Shown piece after piece: positions 48,901 through 59,628 of a stretch of 64,000 nt of DNA. The notes below the pieces were generated by a model. The model saw only the letters and a program-made list of their open reading frames with translations. It was not told the origin of the DNA and did not search any database. Source of the stretch: Diplonema japonicum (taxonomy: Eukaryota; Euglenozoa; Diplonemea; Diplonemida; Diplonemidae); assembly GCA_964019335.1 (NCBI GenBank), contig OZ025669.1, positions 531,001 through 595,000 on the forward strand, given 5' to 3'. Positions within the stretch are counted from its first letter, which is position 1; every line of letters begins with the position of its first letter. The position numbers and the translations under genes are program-made.

Positions 48901-51816
48901 CCCTGGCAGGGCATCTTTGCTTGACCTCGTCACGTCGTCCGCCCACAAGTAAAGGTGGAACTTCTCACATGACTGTCGTTTGACAGCAGCCGCCACTACC
49001 GATTCGTACACCTTGAGAACGTAGTGGCCCTTTTCAAGCTGCTGTGTTCTGATCTCCTCACCGTCGAAGATGGCCTTCCCACGGATGGAGCCGCAATCGT
49101 TGCACGACGTGAAGAGGGCGTCAGAGCACATGCACACATCAAGATAGATGTGCTGGAACTTGAAGTTGTACTTCACCAATGCCTTGAACACGGCTGGTTT
49201 CGTGATGGTGAAGTTGATATGGGTGTGCGGCATGGTCCTATCAGAGCGGTGGGTGTAGATCTTATCGTGCTCAAAGGGCATAGTAAGAGGGGTGAGGAGG
49301 TCGCCGCTGGGGAGGACCTCATCGCAAGGGAGCCCCGCGTTGTCATCTTGCTGCACAATCGCAGTAGTGGAGAGCTGCATCATGAAAGTCTCACACGTGG
49401 CCGCATCCTCGTGGAAGGACAGTCTGAGTTGGTAGGTTTGACCCGAGAGGAAGTTGAACATCATCCAAGGCAGCCCTTCGTACAGCTCTTCGATGGTAGG
49501 TGCCTCGCCACTGCTGTCCGCACCACCTTCAGGCTTATCCTGGGTTACCTTTAGCTCATTCCATTCATCACCTACTTTCTTCCACATGCTGGCAGATACG
49601 CCTGTTTTCGTCTCGATAATCTGGAAGTGGAGAAGACCTGTTTCTGTGGGAGAAAACTCAATGGAATGGGTCTTGTGGGAAGGGATCGTGAAAAGCTCGA
49701 AAATGTGCTTCGTTGTGTGGTGCTGCAGCTCGAGCTTGTCGGGCAGGTTGCGCGAGTCTTCGCAGATGAATGCCGTTTCGATGGGAGCGATGAGCAGATC
49801 CATCGAGTACTCGACCTGCTGGGGGTGCCCCTCCATCTCGCCAGGCTCCTCCGTTGCCTGCACGAAGGCCGTCATCAGCTTGAGTGTGTAGTCACCGGGC
49901 ATTAAGTCTTCGTCCAGCTGCGTGAGGCGCAGGTCGTTCGTGGAGTAGACACGAACAGCCTCAAAATCCTCTCCTTCATCTGTACCCTTTTTCAATGGAG
50001 CAACTGGCTCCTCCTCCTGCAAGGGGTTCGCCGTCTCGAGCACAGCGACTACATCTCCTTGAAGGAAGTCACGTGCGATGCTGAGGCGGAAAGCAGAAGC
50101 GAATTCCAAGGTGAAGGTCCACGAGGCGATAGTCTGCTGCGTCCAGTACGGCGAAGTGAGCTTCTTCGAAAAGGCGTACTCGACATCCTTGTGTCCTGTG
50201 ATAGTCGTGAAGTTCACAATGCCCATCGGCTCCTGCAGTTTTGAGAAGTCTAAGTCCTCGCCGGGCACCTCGGGGACCGAAGTCTCGGGTGGAGACAACT
50301 TGACGATCGGCATGAGCTCAATGCGCGTAAGGAACTTGTCGCAGAAGGGGATCCATTCGTTGATTTCGATGTCAGGTGAGTAAACGTTCTGCGACTCCGT
50401 GAAATAGATAGAGTACTGCGTCTTCGCCTTCAACGAGTAGACGATACCCCTTGGCTGCTCGTCATAGACTTCTGTGTGTGTGAGGATCTCACTGGTGTCC
50501 TCGCTCTTCAAGGTGATCTTGACGGACACGGTGGGGTGCTCCACGTATATCCTAAGGAGACTGTCCTTGTCGGGTAGCACCTTGGTTCTCTGCACGCCAG
50601 TGTCGCGGTCGATGCCCACAAGCTGGTATACATGGAGGGAGGACGACATCGCGTCGTAGTAGCCAGGCATCATGTTGAGAACTGCCGGAAGGGGTGTCGC
50701 GTCACAGTTGATGGGGTCTTCCTGTTCTCTGACAGGCGTCAGGATAGCCGTTACATGGAACGGGACGCAAAGATCCTTCTTCATTTGTACCTCTTTCCTG
50801 TTGTAGACCCACAGCTTGTACTCGGATGGGACGCTCGTGTCGATGTCGTCAACCTGCTTACGCGACGTGAGCACTGTCTGCAGAAACATCGTGTTCTTCC
50901 ACCAACCACGCTTGCCCGTGGCAATGAAGGCGCCTTCTGTTTTGGAGATACACTCTTCAATATCAACGTCACCGCAGTCACCGTACTGGAAGGAATAAGG
51001 CGTCACGACCATGCCGATGCTACCACCGAGTATGAAATCAGCAGAAAGGACGACCTTGAGAAGGTACTCCGAACGCATGCCGGTGAGGTGGGGAAGCGTG
51101 ATCTTGTTGAAATTGTGCATCTCGCTGCCGAGTTTCAAAAATGTCATATTTTTGGCGTCGGGCTGGGGCTTGACGTACCCGGTGTGCTCCTGGTAGATCC
51201 TGACAGTCTCCATGTCTGCTATGGTTTTGAACTCGTTGTCATTGTTGAGGAGGCCCGGCTCCCTGTTGTTGAGGTCTTGGATGACATCTAGATCGATGAT
51301 CCCTGCTGACAAGCAGGCCTCGTTGGTGATATCGATGAAATTGATGATTTTATCGTACACGTAGCCAAGTTCAAGGTTCACGGAAGGACAGTGCTGCTGA
51401 GTGATGATCCGGTACATGAAGATGACGTCGTACCCCTTACCCGTTGTGAGCTGTGCGTGTAGCATGCGTTCCACTGAGGACGCTTCGATAGTTTTCGCGG
51501 TCTTGTCGTCCTCCATGAACACCATTTTGAGCTCGATGCCGTCCGCGTGCGACACGCTCACTCTGAGAAAGCCGTCTTCCAGCACCTGCTTTATCGTCAT
51601 ACGGTGTTCTACAAAACCCGTTTCGTTGTTGAACACCTCGCCGGGTGCCCCGTCCTCCAGCCGGTACTCCCCTGTTAGGTGTACTTCTCTGTTCTCCGCT
51701 CGCTCAACGATGTTAATCAGATCCAAGTCAAATGGCAGTAAACTGCTGAGACACGGCGAATGTCCCATGACACCGGCGGCCGCCAGCATCACAATCAACA
51801 CTAGCCGCTGCATCAT
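45952..51816 (-). CDS. Giant ectoprotein with repeated beta-sandwich (PPC-like) modules, one TM helix and acidic tail
   Basis: Exons 51816-46519, 46484-46253, 46203-46133 and 46068-45952 give 1905 residues. A signal peptide (MMQRLVLIVMLAAAGVMG) precedes about 1700 residues of beta-rich extracellular sequence. At least five times a G-x-Y-x-(V/L)-x-(L/V) strand appears, often followed by a Cys and another beta strand: GDYTLKLMTAFV, GHYVLKVYESVV, GTYQVYLYYKYT, GNYMVMFLNTT, GKYFLNMKLADG. This resembles pre-peptidase C-terminal (PPC) domains. A Cys-rich module (CHNGLCYAGGLCGAALPSKC) lies near the membrane. Exon 2 encodes a Pro/Thr mucin-like stalk and the TM helix (GLVLVIILVVLTAI). Exons 3-4 give a cytosolic tail with YTAWKKGYIATDKY and an acidic EDDDDNLFEDDDDEDEG patch. 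Probably a surface or vacuolar receptor or adhesin; ligand unknown. Confidence 0.85.
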
Positions 51817-52017
51817 TTTGTGGTCCCTCCGCCCCTCCCTCTTTTTTTTTTTTTTTTTGCATGTTGTGTGGTGCGGATTTTTTCACGTTCAAAAAAAAGA
51901 AAGAATATTTTTTTTTTTAAAAAAAGAAAATAAGCTAGAAAAATGCGGGGTCGATTTTATTTTTCTTCCTTTTTTTTTTTTTAAAAAAAACCCTTTTAAA
52001 AACCCCCCCCTTTTTTT

Positions 52018-53127
52018 TTAGTTTTGTGTTGACACCTCGATGCCCTCTCTGGAGCAGTGTTCTAGCAACCCTTCTGGCGGGAAGAATTCAATAGGTGGTG
52101 CTACTTGTTTGTTCGTTTCCGGGAAGTAAATTGTTTTGTCGGCACGCAGAACAATTTTTGAACAAGCTTTCCTGGGGGTACCGTCGACGCTGTACGCGAT
52201 GGAGTTGTTGGCTATTGTGAAGGCGATGGCCCTACCGGTGAGGCGGTCTTTGAAGGAAGGGGGTGGTGCTTCGGTAGAAACCCATTTATTCATGGCGAGG
52301 GACAGTTTCTTGGTCTTCTGCTTCGACGCCGCCAGCAAGCTGTTGTACAGCTTCCGCACTGAAGGGTCGTTTGTGTCCACGTCCCGTAGCACACTTTTCG
52401 CAACGTCAAGGTCTCGCTGGAGATGGCTCAGCGCCTCTGCGTATTTATAAGCGCTTTTTGCATTTTTAGGATCTAGTTTCCAAGCTTCTCTGGCATACTT
52501 TCTTGCTTCGGGCCACATGTCCATTCCCTTGTAACAGGCCGACATGTTTGTGTATATTTTTATTCTCCGGTTGACGTCGTTTCCACCATATTGCAGGGCG
52601 GTCTTGTACTGTTTCAAGGCTTCTGTGTACTCCTTGGCTTTGTATCGGTTGTTCCCTTCTCCTCGGAGTGCGTCGCCTTTTGATGCCATTTCATCTTCGG
52701 TTAGGTCTTGGAAACCGTCGCCTTCTGGTAGCATGGCAGCTGTTTCTTCGTTTAAAATGCTTGAAGATATTACGGTCAAGTCCTTTGCAGTGTTTGCTGC
52801 CTCTAAGCTTCGCAACACGCTTTCCCCAAAGATGACTCTGCCGACTATTTTTCCAAATTTATTTAAATGGCAGATTGTGTCAGGGCTGCCCATGGTTATG
52901 TACACAGAGCCCTTGTGGACTCCAACTAGGCCCGGACCGGTATGGGGGGTCTCATTCCCATTGTTCGTTTCTATGTTTTCACCATTTGCTCCAAACACCA
53001 TCACGCAGCCTTGTATCACTTGCTGTACATTTGTGATTTCTGTTACGCCGCACGTGGGCTCGATTTCTAGCGTCACTGTCCCAAGCTGGCTCTCCTTCTT
53101 GCACACTTCTATGCTAATATAGCGCAT
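52018..53127 (-). CDS. Cyclophilin-40-like protein: degenerate cyclophilin domain plus TPRs
   Basis: 369 residues. Residues 1-130 follow the cyclophilin order in shortened form: VQQVIQGCVMVFGANGENI (family F-x-x-Q-G-G-D-F-x-x-x-N-G-x-G-G), GPGLVGVHKGSVYITMGSP (PGxLSMAN...SQFFIT) and FGKIVGRVIFGESVLRSLE (HVVFGxVxxGxxVxxxIE). The catalytic Arg and the Gln/Phe active-site triad are not present in recognisable places, so peptidyl-prolyl isomerase activity is unlikely. Three TPR motifs follow (about 158-255: GNNRYKAKEYTEALKQYKTA; KIYTNMSACYKGMDMWPEAR; SAYKYAEALSHLQRDLDVAK), the part that in Cyp40 docks to the Hsp90 C-terminus. A C-terminal ~100-residue beta-rich extension has no counterpart in Cyp40 that I know. 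Probably a cytosolic Hsp90 co-chaperone with a scaffold-type cyclophilin fold. Confidence 0.8.
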   Translation of the reverse strand: MRYISIEVCKKESQLGTVTLEIEPTCGVTEITNVQQVIQGCVMVFGANGENIETNNGNETPHTGPGLVGVHKGSVYITMGSPDTICHLNKFGKIVGRVIFGESVLRSLEAANTAKDLTVISSSILNEETAAMLPEGDGFQDLTEDEMASKGDALRGEGNNRYKAKEYTEALKQYKTALQYGGNDVNRRIKIYTNMSACYKGMDMWPEARKYAREAWKLDPKNAKSAYKYAEALSHLQRDLDVAKSVLRDVDTNDPSVRKLYNSLLAASKQKTKKLSLAMNKWVSTEAPPPSFKDRLTGRAIAFTIANNSIAYSVDGTPRKACSKIVLRADKTIYFPETNKQVAPPIEFFPPEGLLEHCSREGIEVSTQN

Positions 53128-53174
53128 TTCCCGGATTTTTGCCTGTACATGGTCTATATGGGAAAAGAACGGAA

Positions 53175-53214
<40 letters not shown>

Positions 53215-53585
53215 AGACGTCGCTCAAAATAAGGAACATGGAGAGGGAAAGAGGGGGAAGAAGAAATAAAAAAAAAGAAAAAAAAAAAAAAAAAGTGTGC
53301 ATGAGTGAAATGAATGAAAAAAAAAAATGAGTGTGTCCTTCTTACGGTGAATCTGGGCCATATGAAATGAACTTTTTTTTAATTTTTTCCATCCTCTTCC
53401 CCCTTTTTTTTGCTCTCTTTCTTTTTTTTGTATCTCCTTCTTTTTTGTTTCTTCTTTCTTCTATTGAACAAATCCCCCCCCCCCCCCCCTCATAAAAAGA
53501 AATCATCGGAAGTTTCACCCCCCCCCCCCCCTTCTTCTTCTCACACTTTCTTTCACCCAACCATGCTCCCCCTCCCCCCTTTTTT
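53128..53585. other. Homopolymer-rich spacer
   Basis: A 35-nt A-run at about 53178-53212, further A-runs, and C-runs at 53477-53490 and 53519-53531. No gene. Confidence 0.6.
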
Positions 53586-54774
53586 TTAATTCTCCTTCTC
53601 TCCCTTCTTTAGCATGCTTTGTATTTTCTTTCCTTTGTTTTTACCGGCACTACGCCGCATATTGATGCGGACAACTTTGAGCCCGATTGTGGTAAGGCAC
53701 ATCATGATTAGGGAAAGGAAGGATACGATGAGCGCAAGGACGCAGAGCTGGGTGGTAGTCAGCAATGTGAACCCAGCTTTGTAGGCAACAAGAAACCCCA
53801 TTGAGTAAGAGAACAGGGTACTTGAAAGAACATCTAAGGTAGTAGAGGTACTAAGGGACGTATCGAAGATCCTCCAATGGATCAAAGAGGCACGGAGCGA
53901 AAAGAGGAAAAGCGAGGGAAGGACACATGCCGCTAGGACTCGTAGTAATTCGTTCTCCGATAACCCGTGCATCCTTGTTCCTCTGATTTGTGTTTGAAGT
54001 TTCAGCATCTCCTTGATATTCTCTTTGGAAGACAGCATCCTGTCCAGCTTCTTGGTCTTCCCGACCGCCTTCAGCCTACCTGCTATGTACTTCGCCAAAT
54101 TCTTAGACCGTGTGCCCACGAGCTCTTCCGTGCTGCGCATTAGCGTCTGGTGTTTTTCAACTTGTTCTTGAATTGCTGATTTAAAGCCCTCGTAGCTGGT
54201 TTGGATTTCAACAGCCTACAAGTGGGTATATGTTTTTTTTTTGGGGGTTTTTTTTTTTTTTTTTTACCTGTTCAAATTTGTCAGCATTTTTTTCCGCATC
54301 CAAGGCGTTCTTTGCCTTCAGGGTTGCGTAGTGGTACGGGAAGGCCGACATTTCACTTTCGAGAAGCTGAGAGGGGGATTTTTTTTTTTTTTTCATTCAC
54401 ATACTGCAGAGAATGACGCTATCACCGCCCCATCTTCATATACGTCCCATTTCTTATGCTTGATGGCCATCTGATGATGGTTTGTGTGTGTGTTTTGTGG
54501 GTACCTTTGTCATATGCTTTGAGCACGATGCTAAAACCTCATCCAGGCTTTTCGGTTTGGTGCGTTTCTTCGTGTTGCTGCTATCGGTGTTTCTACCAGC
54601 ACTGTCTTCGGTGAATCTGTGTCTCGGTCTTTCATCCTTTTTTCTTTCTTTCTTTTTTTTTTTTTTTTTCAATACCTCTACAACGTCTTCTACCACAACA
54701 ACTTCATCGTCTTCATAATTCGACTCATGTGCCACTATAGCAGTTAAACAGGTTACAAAGATCAATATTTTCAT
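53586..54774 (-). CDS. Five-exon secreted/membrane protein with three C-terminal TM helices
   Basis: Exons 54774-54676, 54636-54505, 54470-54405, 54366-54268 and 54215-53586 join in phase 0 at every junction, giving 341 residues. This was recognised only by splicing, because each exon is short. A signal peptide (MKILIFVTCLTAIVAHES) is followed by an acidic then basic linker, a helical region with one Cys (EVLASCSKHMTK), and a long coiled-coil-prone stretch (about 90-190). Three membrane helices are clustered in the C-terminal 110 residues (about 218-325), and the tail is basic (GKNKGKKIQSMLKKGEKEN). The topology (lumenal coiled coil, then clustered TMs, basic tail) recalls the Kar5/GEX1/Brambleberry nuclear-fusion family. 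Their cysteine-rich signature is not present, so I do not make that assignment. Unknown function. Confidence 0.7.
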
Positions 54775-55620
54775 GTTTTTTTTTTTAAATTTTATCGTTC
54801 TTTTTTTTCTTCCGCTTTCACCCACTCTCCCTGAACACGGATTGTTTGCTGGACATAAATATAGAAAAGAAAAAAAAAAGAGGGGGGGGAGGCATGAAAC
54901 ATTGTCGATGTAGTACAGGGCAAGTCCCACTAGAACGCCCTTGAAGAAAAAGAAGAAAAATAAAAAGAAAAAAAAGAGGGGAAAATAAGAAAGGCGGAGG
55001 TAAAAAAAAAAGGGGGTAGAGAGAAGAAAAATAAAAGAGAAGAGGGAAAAGAAAAAAAAAAGAAAGAAACACAATAGCATAGCGAAATCTATGAGGGGGT
55101 GGGAATGAGAATTTGGGAAAGGGTATAAATAAACTTTCTTCTTCTTTTTTTTTCTTTTTTTTTTTTTTCCTTCTTCCCTCCTTCTTGACATGTGTATTTT
55201 ATTTTCTTCTTCAGACACAAGTGATTGGAACAACAATCAGCCCATAAACGGATGACGGTGTCAAGAAGTGTGGCAAAAAAAGAAAAACAAAAAAAAAAAC
55301 AAAAAAACAAAAAAGAAAGGAATAAAAGAATTACAAATAAAGTGGAGGAAAAAAAAAAAGAAAGGGGGACAGGGAAAATCTAAAAGGAAAAAAAAAAAAA
55401 GAAATCTGGTTGCAAGATCTATAACCATGGGATGCACCACCCCCTTCGCTGTACCCCCCCCTCTCCGCCCCATCCATCCCCCTCCCCTTTTTTCAAAGTT
55501 GATGAAAAAGAAAAGGGGAGAAGCGAGAAAAAAAAAGGGGGGAAACGAAAGATGGAGGAACAAAAAAAAGGGGGGCGGAGGGGGACAAGTTTATAATAAT
55601 AAATGAAATATAAAAAAAAT
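54775..55620. other. Homopolymer-rich intergenic region
   Basis: A-rich and C/T-rich runs; long frames here are Phe/Lys-rich artefacts. No gene or RNA found. Confidence 0.55.
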
Positions 55621-58579
55621 CTAAATTGCTTGAATCGATCTGTTGACAAGATTCTGAAGCTGGACGACCTGCGTGTGATTTTTTTTTCTCTTTTTTTTTT
55701 CCCCATACCTCATTATCAAGCCTACTCCTCTGCTCGGGACCCGTCTGGGGGAGGTAGCAAGTGTGAAGTAGCCCGCTGATATTATCGACTTTAGCTTTGA
55801 TCTTTGACTCCATGATGGTCTTTAAGGCTTCGCGGTCCTTGGTGTGAGTGGCCAGGGCTCTTTGAAGATTAAGGACTTCACGCTGCGAGTTAACCATCTG
55901 ACCTTGGGAGGCCTGTAGGTGCTCTAGCTGTTCCTGGTACTGCTTTGCCAGGCCGTGTGCTTCAGATAGCTCTTTCTGTTGGGTCCTCAGCTGTCTTTCC
56001 AAGCTGCTCACCTTGGCCTGTTCCGCCTTGCCTACCTCTGTGACTTGCTTGTTCGACACATCGCTGAAGGGCGACCTGTCACCCTTCCTCGCTTCGATCT
56101 CCGCCTGCTGCACCTTCTCCCACAGCCTGTTGAGCTCTGTGCTCTGTGTGCCCTCCTGCGTGTCGTTGATGTTGTACCTCCTCTTCAACGAGAACAGTTC
56201 GAACTGCAGCCTCTCAGCCTCCTTGACAGCCTGTTGTCGTTGTTGGTTTTCACGTTTTAACATGACGCATACCAGTCTCTTCTCCGCTTCCTTGGCGTCA
56301 AGGTCTCTTTTGATGGCGCTGTTCCTCTCCTCGTAAGGGGTCTTGATGTTCGCCATCTCCTTGTTGATGATCTCCTTCATTTTGATGTGGTACTCGGGGT
56401 GCTGTGTGGGGTTTTTTTTTTTTCTAATTTTCTCGTTCTGCTGATGGTCTCATACCTGCACGCCGTCGAGCCTGCTGAGCTCCAGAGTGTACTCCGCGTT
56501 GCGTAGACGCTCCTCAGCAAGCTGGTGGCGACTCCTCCACTGTTCCACCTGTTGTTGTGTTGTTGTAGTTTCTGTGAAGCGGCATACCTCTCTCTTGTAC
56601 GCAGCCACACGGTCCGACACGGCCGCCTGTACCATGGCCTGGAGCCTTTCCTTCACAAGGTACTCAACAGCTGTCTTTTCTTCCTGCGCTTCTTGCAGTC
56701 TGTCCCTGATGTTAGGCGGCTGCAACGCAAGCTCCTGCTTTAAGCTGATGACCAGCTGGTGCAGATCGAGGACCTTTTCCTCTGACGTGACGAAGTAGTC
56801 GTCGCCCTTCTCGCTGCCCTCAACAAGCCATTTCACCTGCCCGTTGATGACCTCTCTCTTCAGCTCATTGCTGCCCTGCGAGAAGGACCCCGGCAGTGAA
56901 GCTGCGGCCGCTGCAGACTGGCACTTGCATTTGGAGCATATGGAAGCACGCAGCATGGCTTCCGTGCGCTGGTCAAGCGCGTCCTCCATTAGTTTTTGTT
57001 GCTGGTCGTATGCATCAAGCTCCTCCTGCAGCAACAGGATGGACTCGTCCCTTTCGTTCAACCTGGCGGTCAGGGCGATCATGATGTCGCGCTGCTTCAG
57101 CAGCAGCTGCTTGTACCTGTCCACCTGTGCCTTGTCTTCTTCGATCACCTGGCGCTCCTTGTCCAACTCGTCGAGGCGTGCCATGTACTCAGCAGACACC
57201 TTGTGGATGGCGTCTGTGAAGTGGGGGTCCTGTACCTTGTCGCCCTCTGCAGCAGCTGCTGCCGCCGCTGCCGCTGTGCCTGGCGGGATGCCTTGCTTCC
57301 TCTCCTCGAGCACTGTGTTCAACTGCTCCCTGAGGCGTTCAAGCTCCCTCTCGTACTTCTTGATCAGCCCCTTCTGCCCGATGTCCTCGTTCACGACTGC
57401 CTCGTTCTTGATGTTCTTCGCACGGTTCGCGTACTTCAATGTGGACAGCGACTCTGTGTAAGACTCGGGTGCGGGAGAGATGGTGGCGATCATGGTGGTC
57501 TTGCAGTTCCCACCAAGGGAGTCCTCGAGGATCCTGGTGAGCTTCGAGTCTCTGTAAGGGACGTGCTGCCTTGTGGCGGGGTCTCTGCACGTGGTGAGGG
57601 CAGCGATGACGTTGCCTAGGTGTGAGAGGGACTTGTTGATGTACTTGGATTCCTCAAGCCTCTGCCCGGTGGCACCTGTCTGGCGCACCTTTTCGGATCC
57701 TGCCAAGTCGACGATGTTGAGCTGCCCGACCTTCACCCTGCTGACCTGCTCGTTGTCGCCCTCGCCTTCCATCGTGGTTTCACACACCACAATCCTGAAG
57801 ATGGCGTGGGAGCGGGAGGAGAGGGAAGACATCTTGGTGTTGCCGGTGACACGTTGCGTGCCGCCCTTTTCCATGAGGGTGCAGATTTCCTGAGGGGAAC
57901 GGACGGGCCAGGAGGACAGCTGCTTCACGTAGACGCCCTTGTCCTTGCCCTCTCGGATGAAGAGGCCCTGCGCACATGGCTTGAGGAGGTCGGAGATCAC
58001 TTCGTTGTAGATTTGCATGTAAGACGCACGGACTTGGAAACGCTTGTTTTCCGGGCAGGATTTTATGTAATCGAAGATGTCTTCTGTGGCGCGGGGGATG
58101 ATACCCTTCTCCTTCCCGATGCCCTCCATGGTGTAGGTCTTCCCTGTCCCTGTCTGCCCGTACGCGATCATGGTGGAGTTGTAGCCGGTGAGAACAGCCT
58201 CGACGGCGGGGCGGGCAGTGTTTTCATAGACATCACGCTGCTGGGCGTCTTGGTCGTATACCCTGTCGAAGGTGAATGCCTGTGAGGAGTACACCCCACC
58301 GCGACCGTCGTCTGTGTCAAGGTGCTCGATGATGGTGATGGTCTCATTATCATCAGGCGGGATTTTGACGATGCTGTAGAAGGCCCTGTCGTTCTCTAGT
58401 TCTCTAGGTGCAGGGGGCCTTACTCTGATAACTACCTTGAAGTTCTCGTTGGTGTTCTCGTGGGCTAGTTTGTCCCTTGGGTCCCGGGTCCTGCTTGCCT
58501 CGAACCTTTCGTTTTCGAAATCATTCTCGTCTTCCCCACCGCTTTGATATATCCCACTGTTGTGCCTCTTCAGAGGCAT
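55621..58579 (-). CDS. Kinesin motor protein with long coiled-coil tail
   Basis: Exons 58579-56456, 56401-55709 and 55668-55621 give 954 residues. The motor (about 45-395) begins FKVVIRVRPPAPRELEND and carries the P-loop GQTGTGKTYTMEG, switch I (SSRSHAIFRI) and switch II (IVDLAGSEKVRQTGATGQRL, NKSLSHLGNVIAAL). A neck/coiled coil with a poly-Ala insertion (about 445-455) and extensive heptads to about 930 suggests dimerisation. The motor is N-terminal, so plus-end movement is expected. No FHA, PH or armadillo module is seen in the tail and the subfamily is unclear; the RVRPPxPRE start resembles protist-specific groups. The last exon encodes 15 residues (VVQLQNLVNRSIQAI). Introns are 54 and 40 nt. 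Confidence 0.93.
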
Positions 58580-59200
58580 TGCCCCTCTTTTGTGAGCCGT
58601 CTTTCTAAAGAACTCGGCCCCTGAACCCCCCTCGCTGAGATGTGGTTTTTTTTTCTCTTTTTTTTTCCAATGTCAACGAGGAAAAATAAAACGCGGGAGG
58701 GAAAAAAAAGAAAAGGGTACGAGATTTGAGGAGAGGGGGGTTTTTTTTTTCGGGATAGAGTAAAAGATAAGGCAAGGCGAAGAAAAAATAAAGGGGGGGT
58801 GAAAAAAATGGCACAGAAAAAAAAAGTAAGAAAGAGGTTGTGGGAAAAAAAAAAATGTATGAGTGAGCGAAACAAGGTTGAGGGTTACTTCTTTTTTTCT
58901 TTTTTTTTTTGGAGTTTAAAATTTAAATACACCACTTCTTTCCCCCAACAGTTTCCTTTTTTTTTTCCTGAACCAAAAAAAAAAAAAAAAAAAAAAAAAA
59001 AAACACAAATGTCAGGGGGTGGAATAAGAGAACTCAATTTTTTTTTACTGGTCTATAGTACAAAGTTGGAGATATAAAAAAAAAAAAAAAAATTTCACTT
59101 AGTGGTCCAATAAGTCCCAAGAAAAAAAAAAAAAACTGCCGGCTTTTTGCACACAATAGCGACACATAGTCGGCCCATTTTTTTTTTTTTTTTTTTTTCC
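58580..59200. other. Homopolymer-rich intergenic region
   Basis: A-run at about 58975-59002, T-runs, mixed patches; a GGAGATAT core at about 59069 resembles the repeat core at 12600. No gene. Confidence 0.55.
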
Positions 59201-59297
59201 TCAGTTAGAACCATAAGTGCTTTCACCACTGTACTTTATGTAAAGGAAGCCGTCTTCATCTTTAGACTCGTTGTACAGAGATTGCATAAGTGCAGCT

Positions 59298-59329
<32 letters not shown>

Positions 59330-59628
59330 TTCTTCTTGTTACCCTCCATACCAGTTGGAGGCAGCATCCCATCCACAAACAGGAACAATGCCTTCTCAGG
59401 TGCAAGCTTTATCCTCTTCCTTACAACATAGATAAACTGACCAACATTCAGGTCCATAGGGACCAAATATTTCGTCTTGTCAATATTGGGCACGTCCGAC
59501 TGGGAGTGCTTCTCACAGATAACTGGGATCCGGTCAGGGTACTTCTTCAATATCCTCTCGGCCTCGGTTTTCCGGCTCTCCAGAGACCTCCCCTGTTTGT
59601 ACTGGTACTCTTGGCTGCCACGACCCAT
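59201..59628 (-). CDS. ATG8: Autophagy ubiquitin-like protein ATG8/LC3
   Basis: Exons 59628-59343 and 59295-59201 give 126 residues. The ubiquitin-like core reads [39 protein letters not shown] and [14 protein letters not shown]. The second exon supplies [18 protein letters not shown] and [10 protein letters not shown]. The penultimate region ends in Gly at residue 124 followed by two residues (SN), so cleavage by ATG4 should expose the Gly for conjugation to phosphatidylethanolamine on autophagosomes. The 47-nt intron interrupts codon 96 in phase 1, inside the loop after the PPT motif. The start ATG is preceded by an 18-nt A-run. Confidence 0.96.

Noticed and set aside
53586-54774. Assigning the five-exon membrane protein to Kar5/GEX1
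   Set aside because: Topology is similar but the conserved cysteines of that family are not visible.
3548-56455. Apparent excess of introns with length divisible by three
   Set aside because: Striking in the flavoprotein, Gos28 and CX9C genes (39, 60, 60, 66, 63, 45 nt), but over all introns I could measure about 9 of 23 are multiples of three, close to the one-third expected. The impression came from frame-neutral introns being easiest to see.
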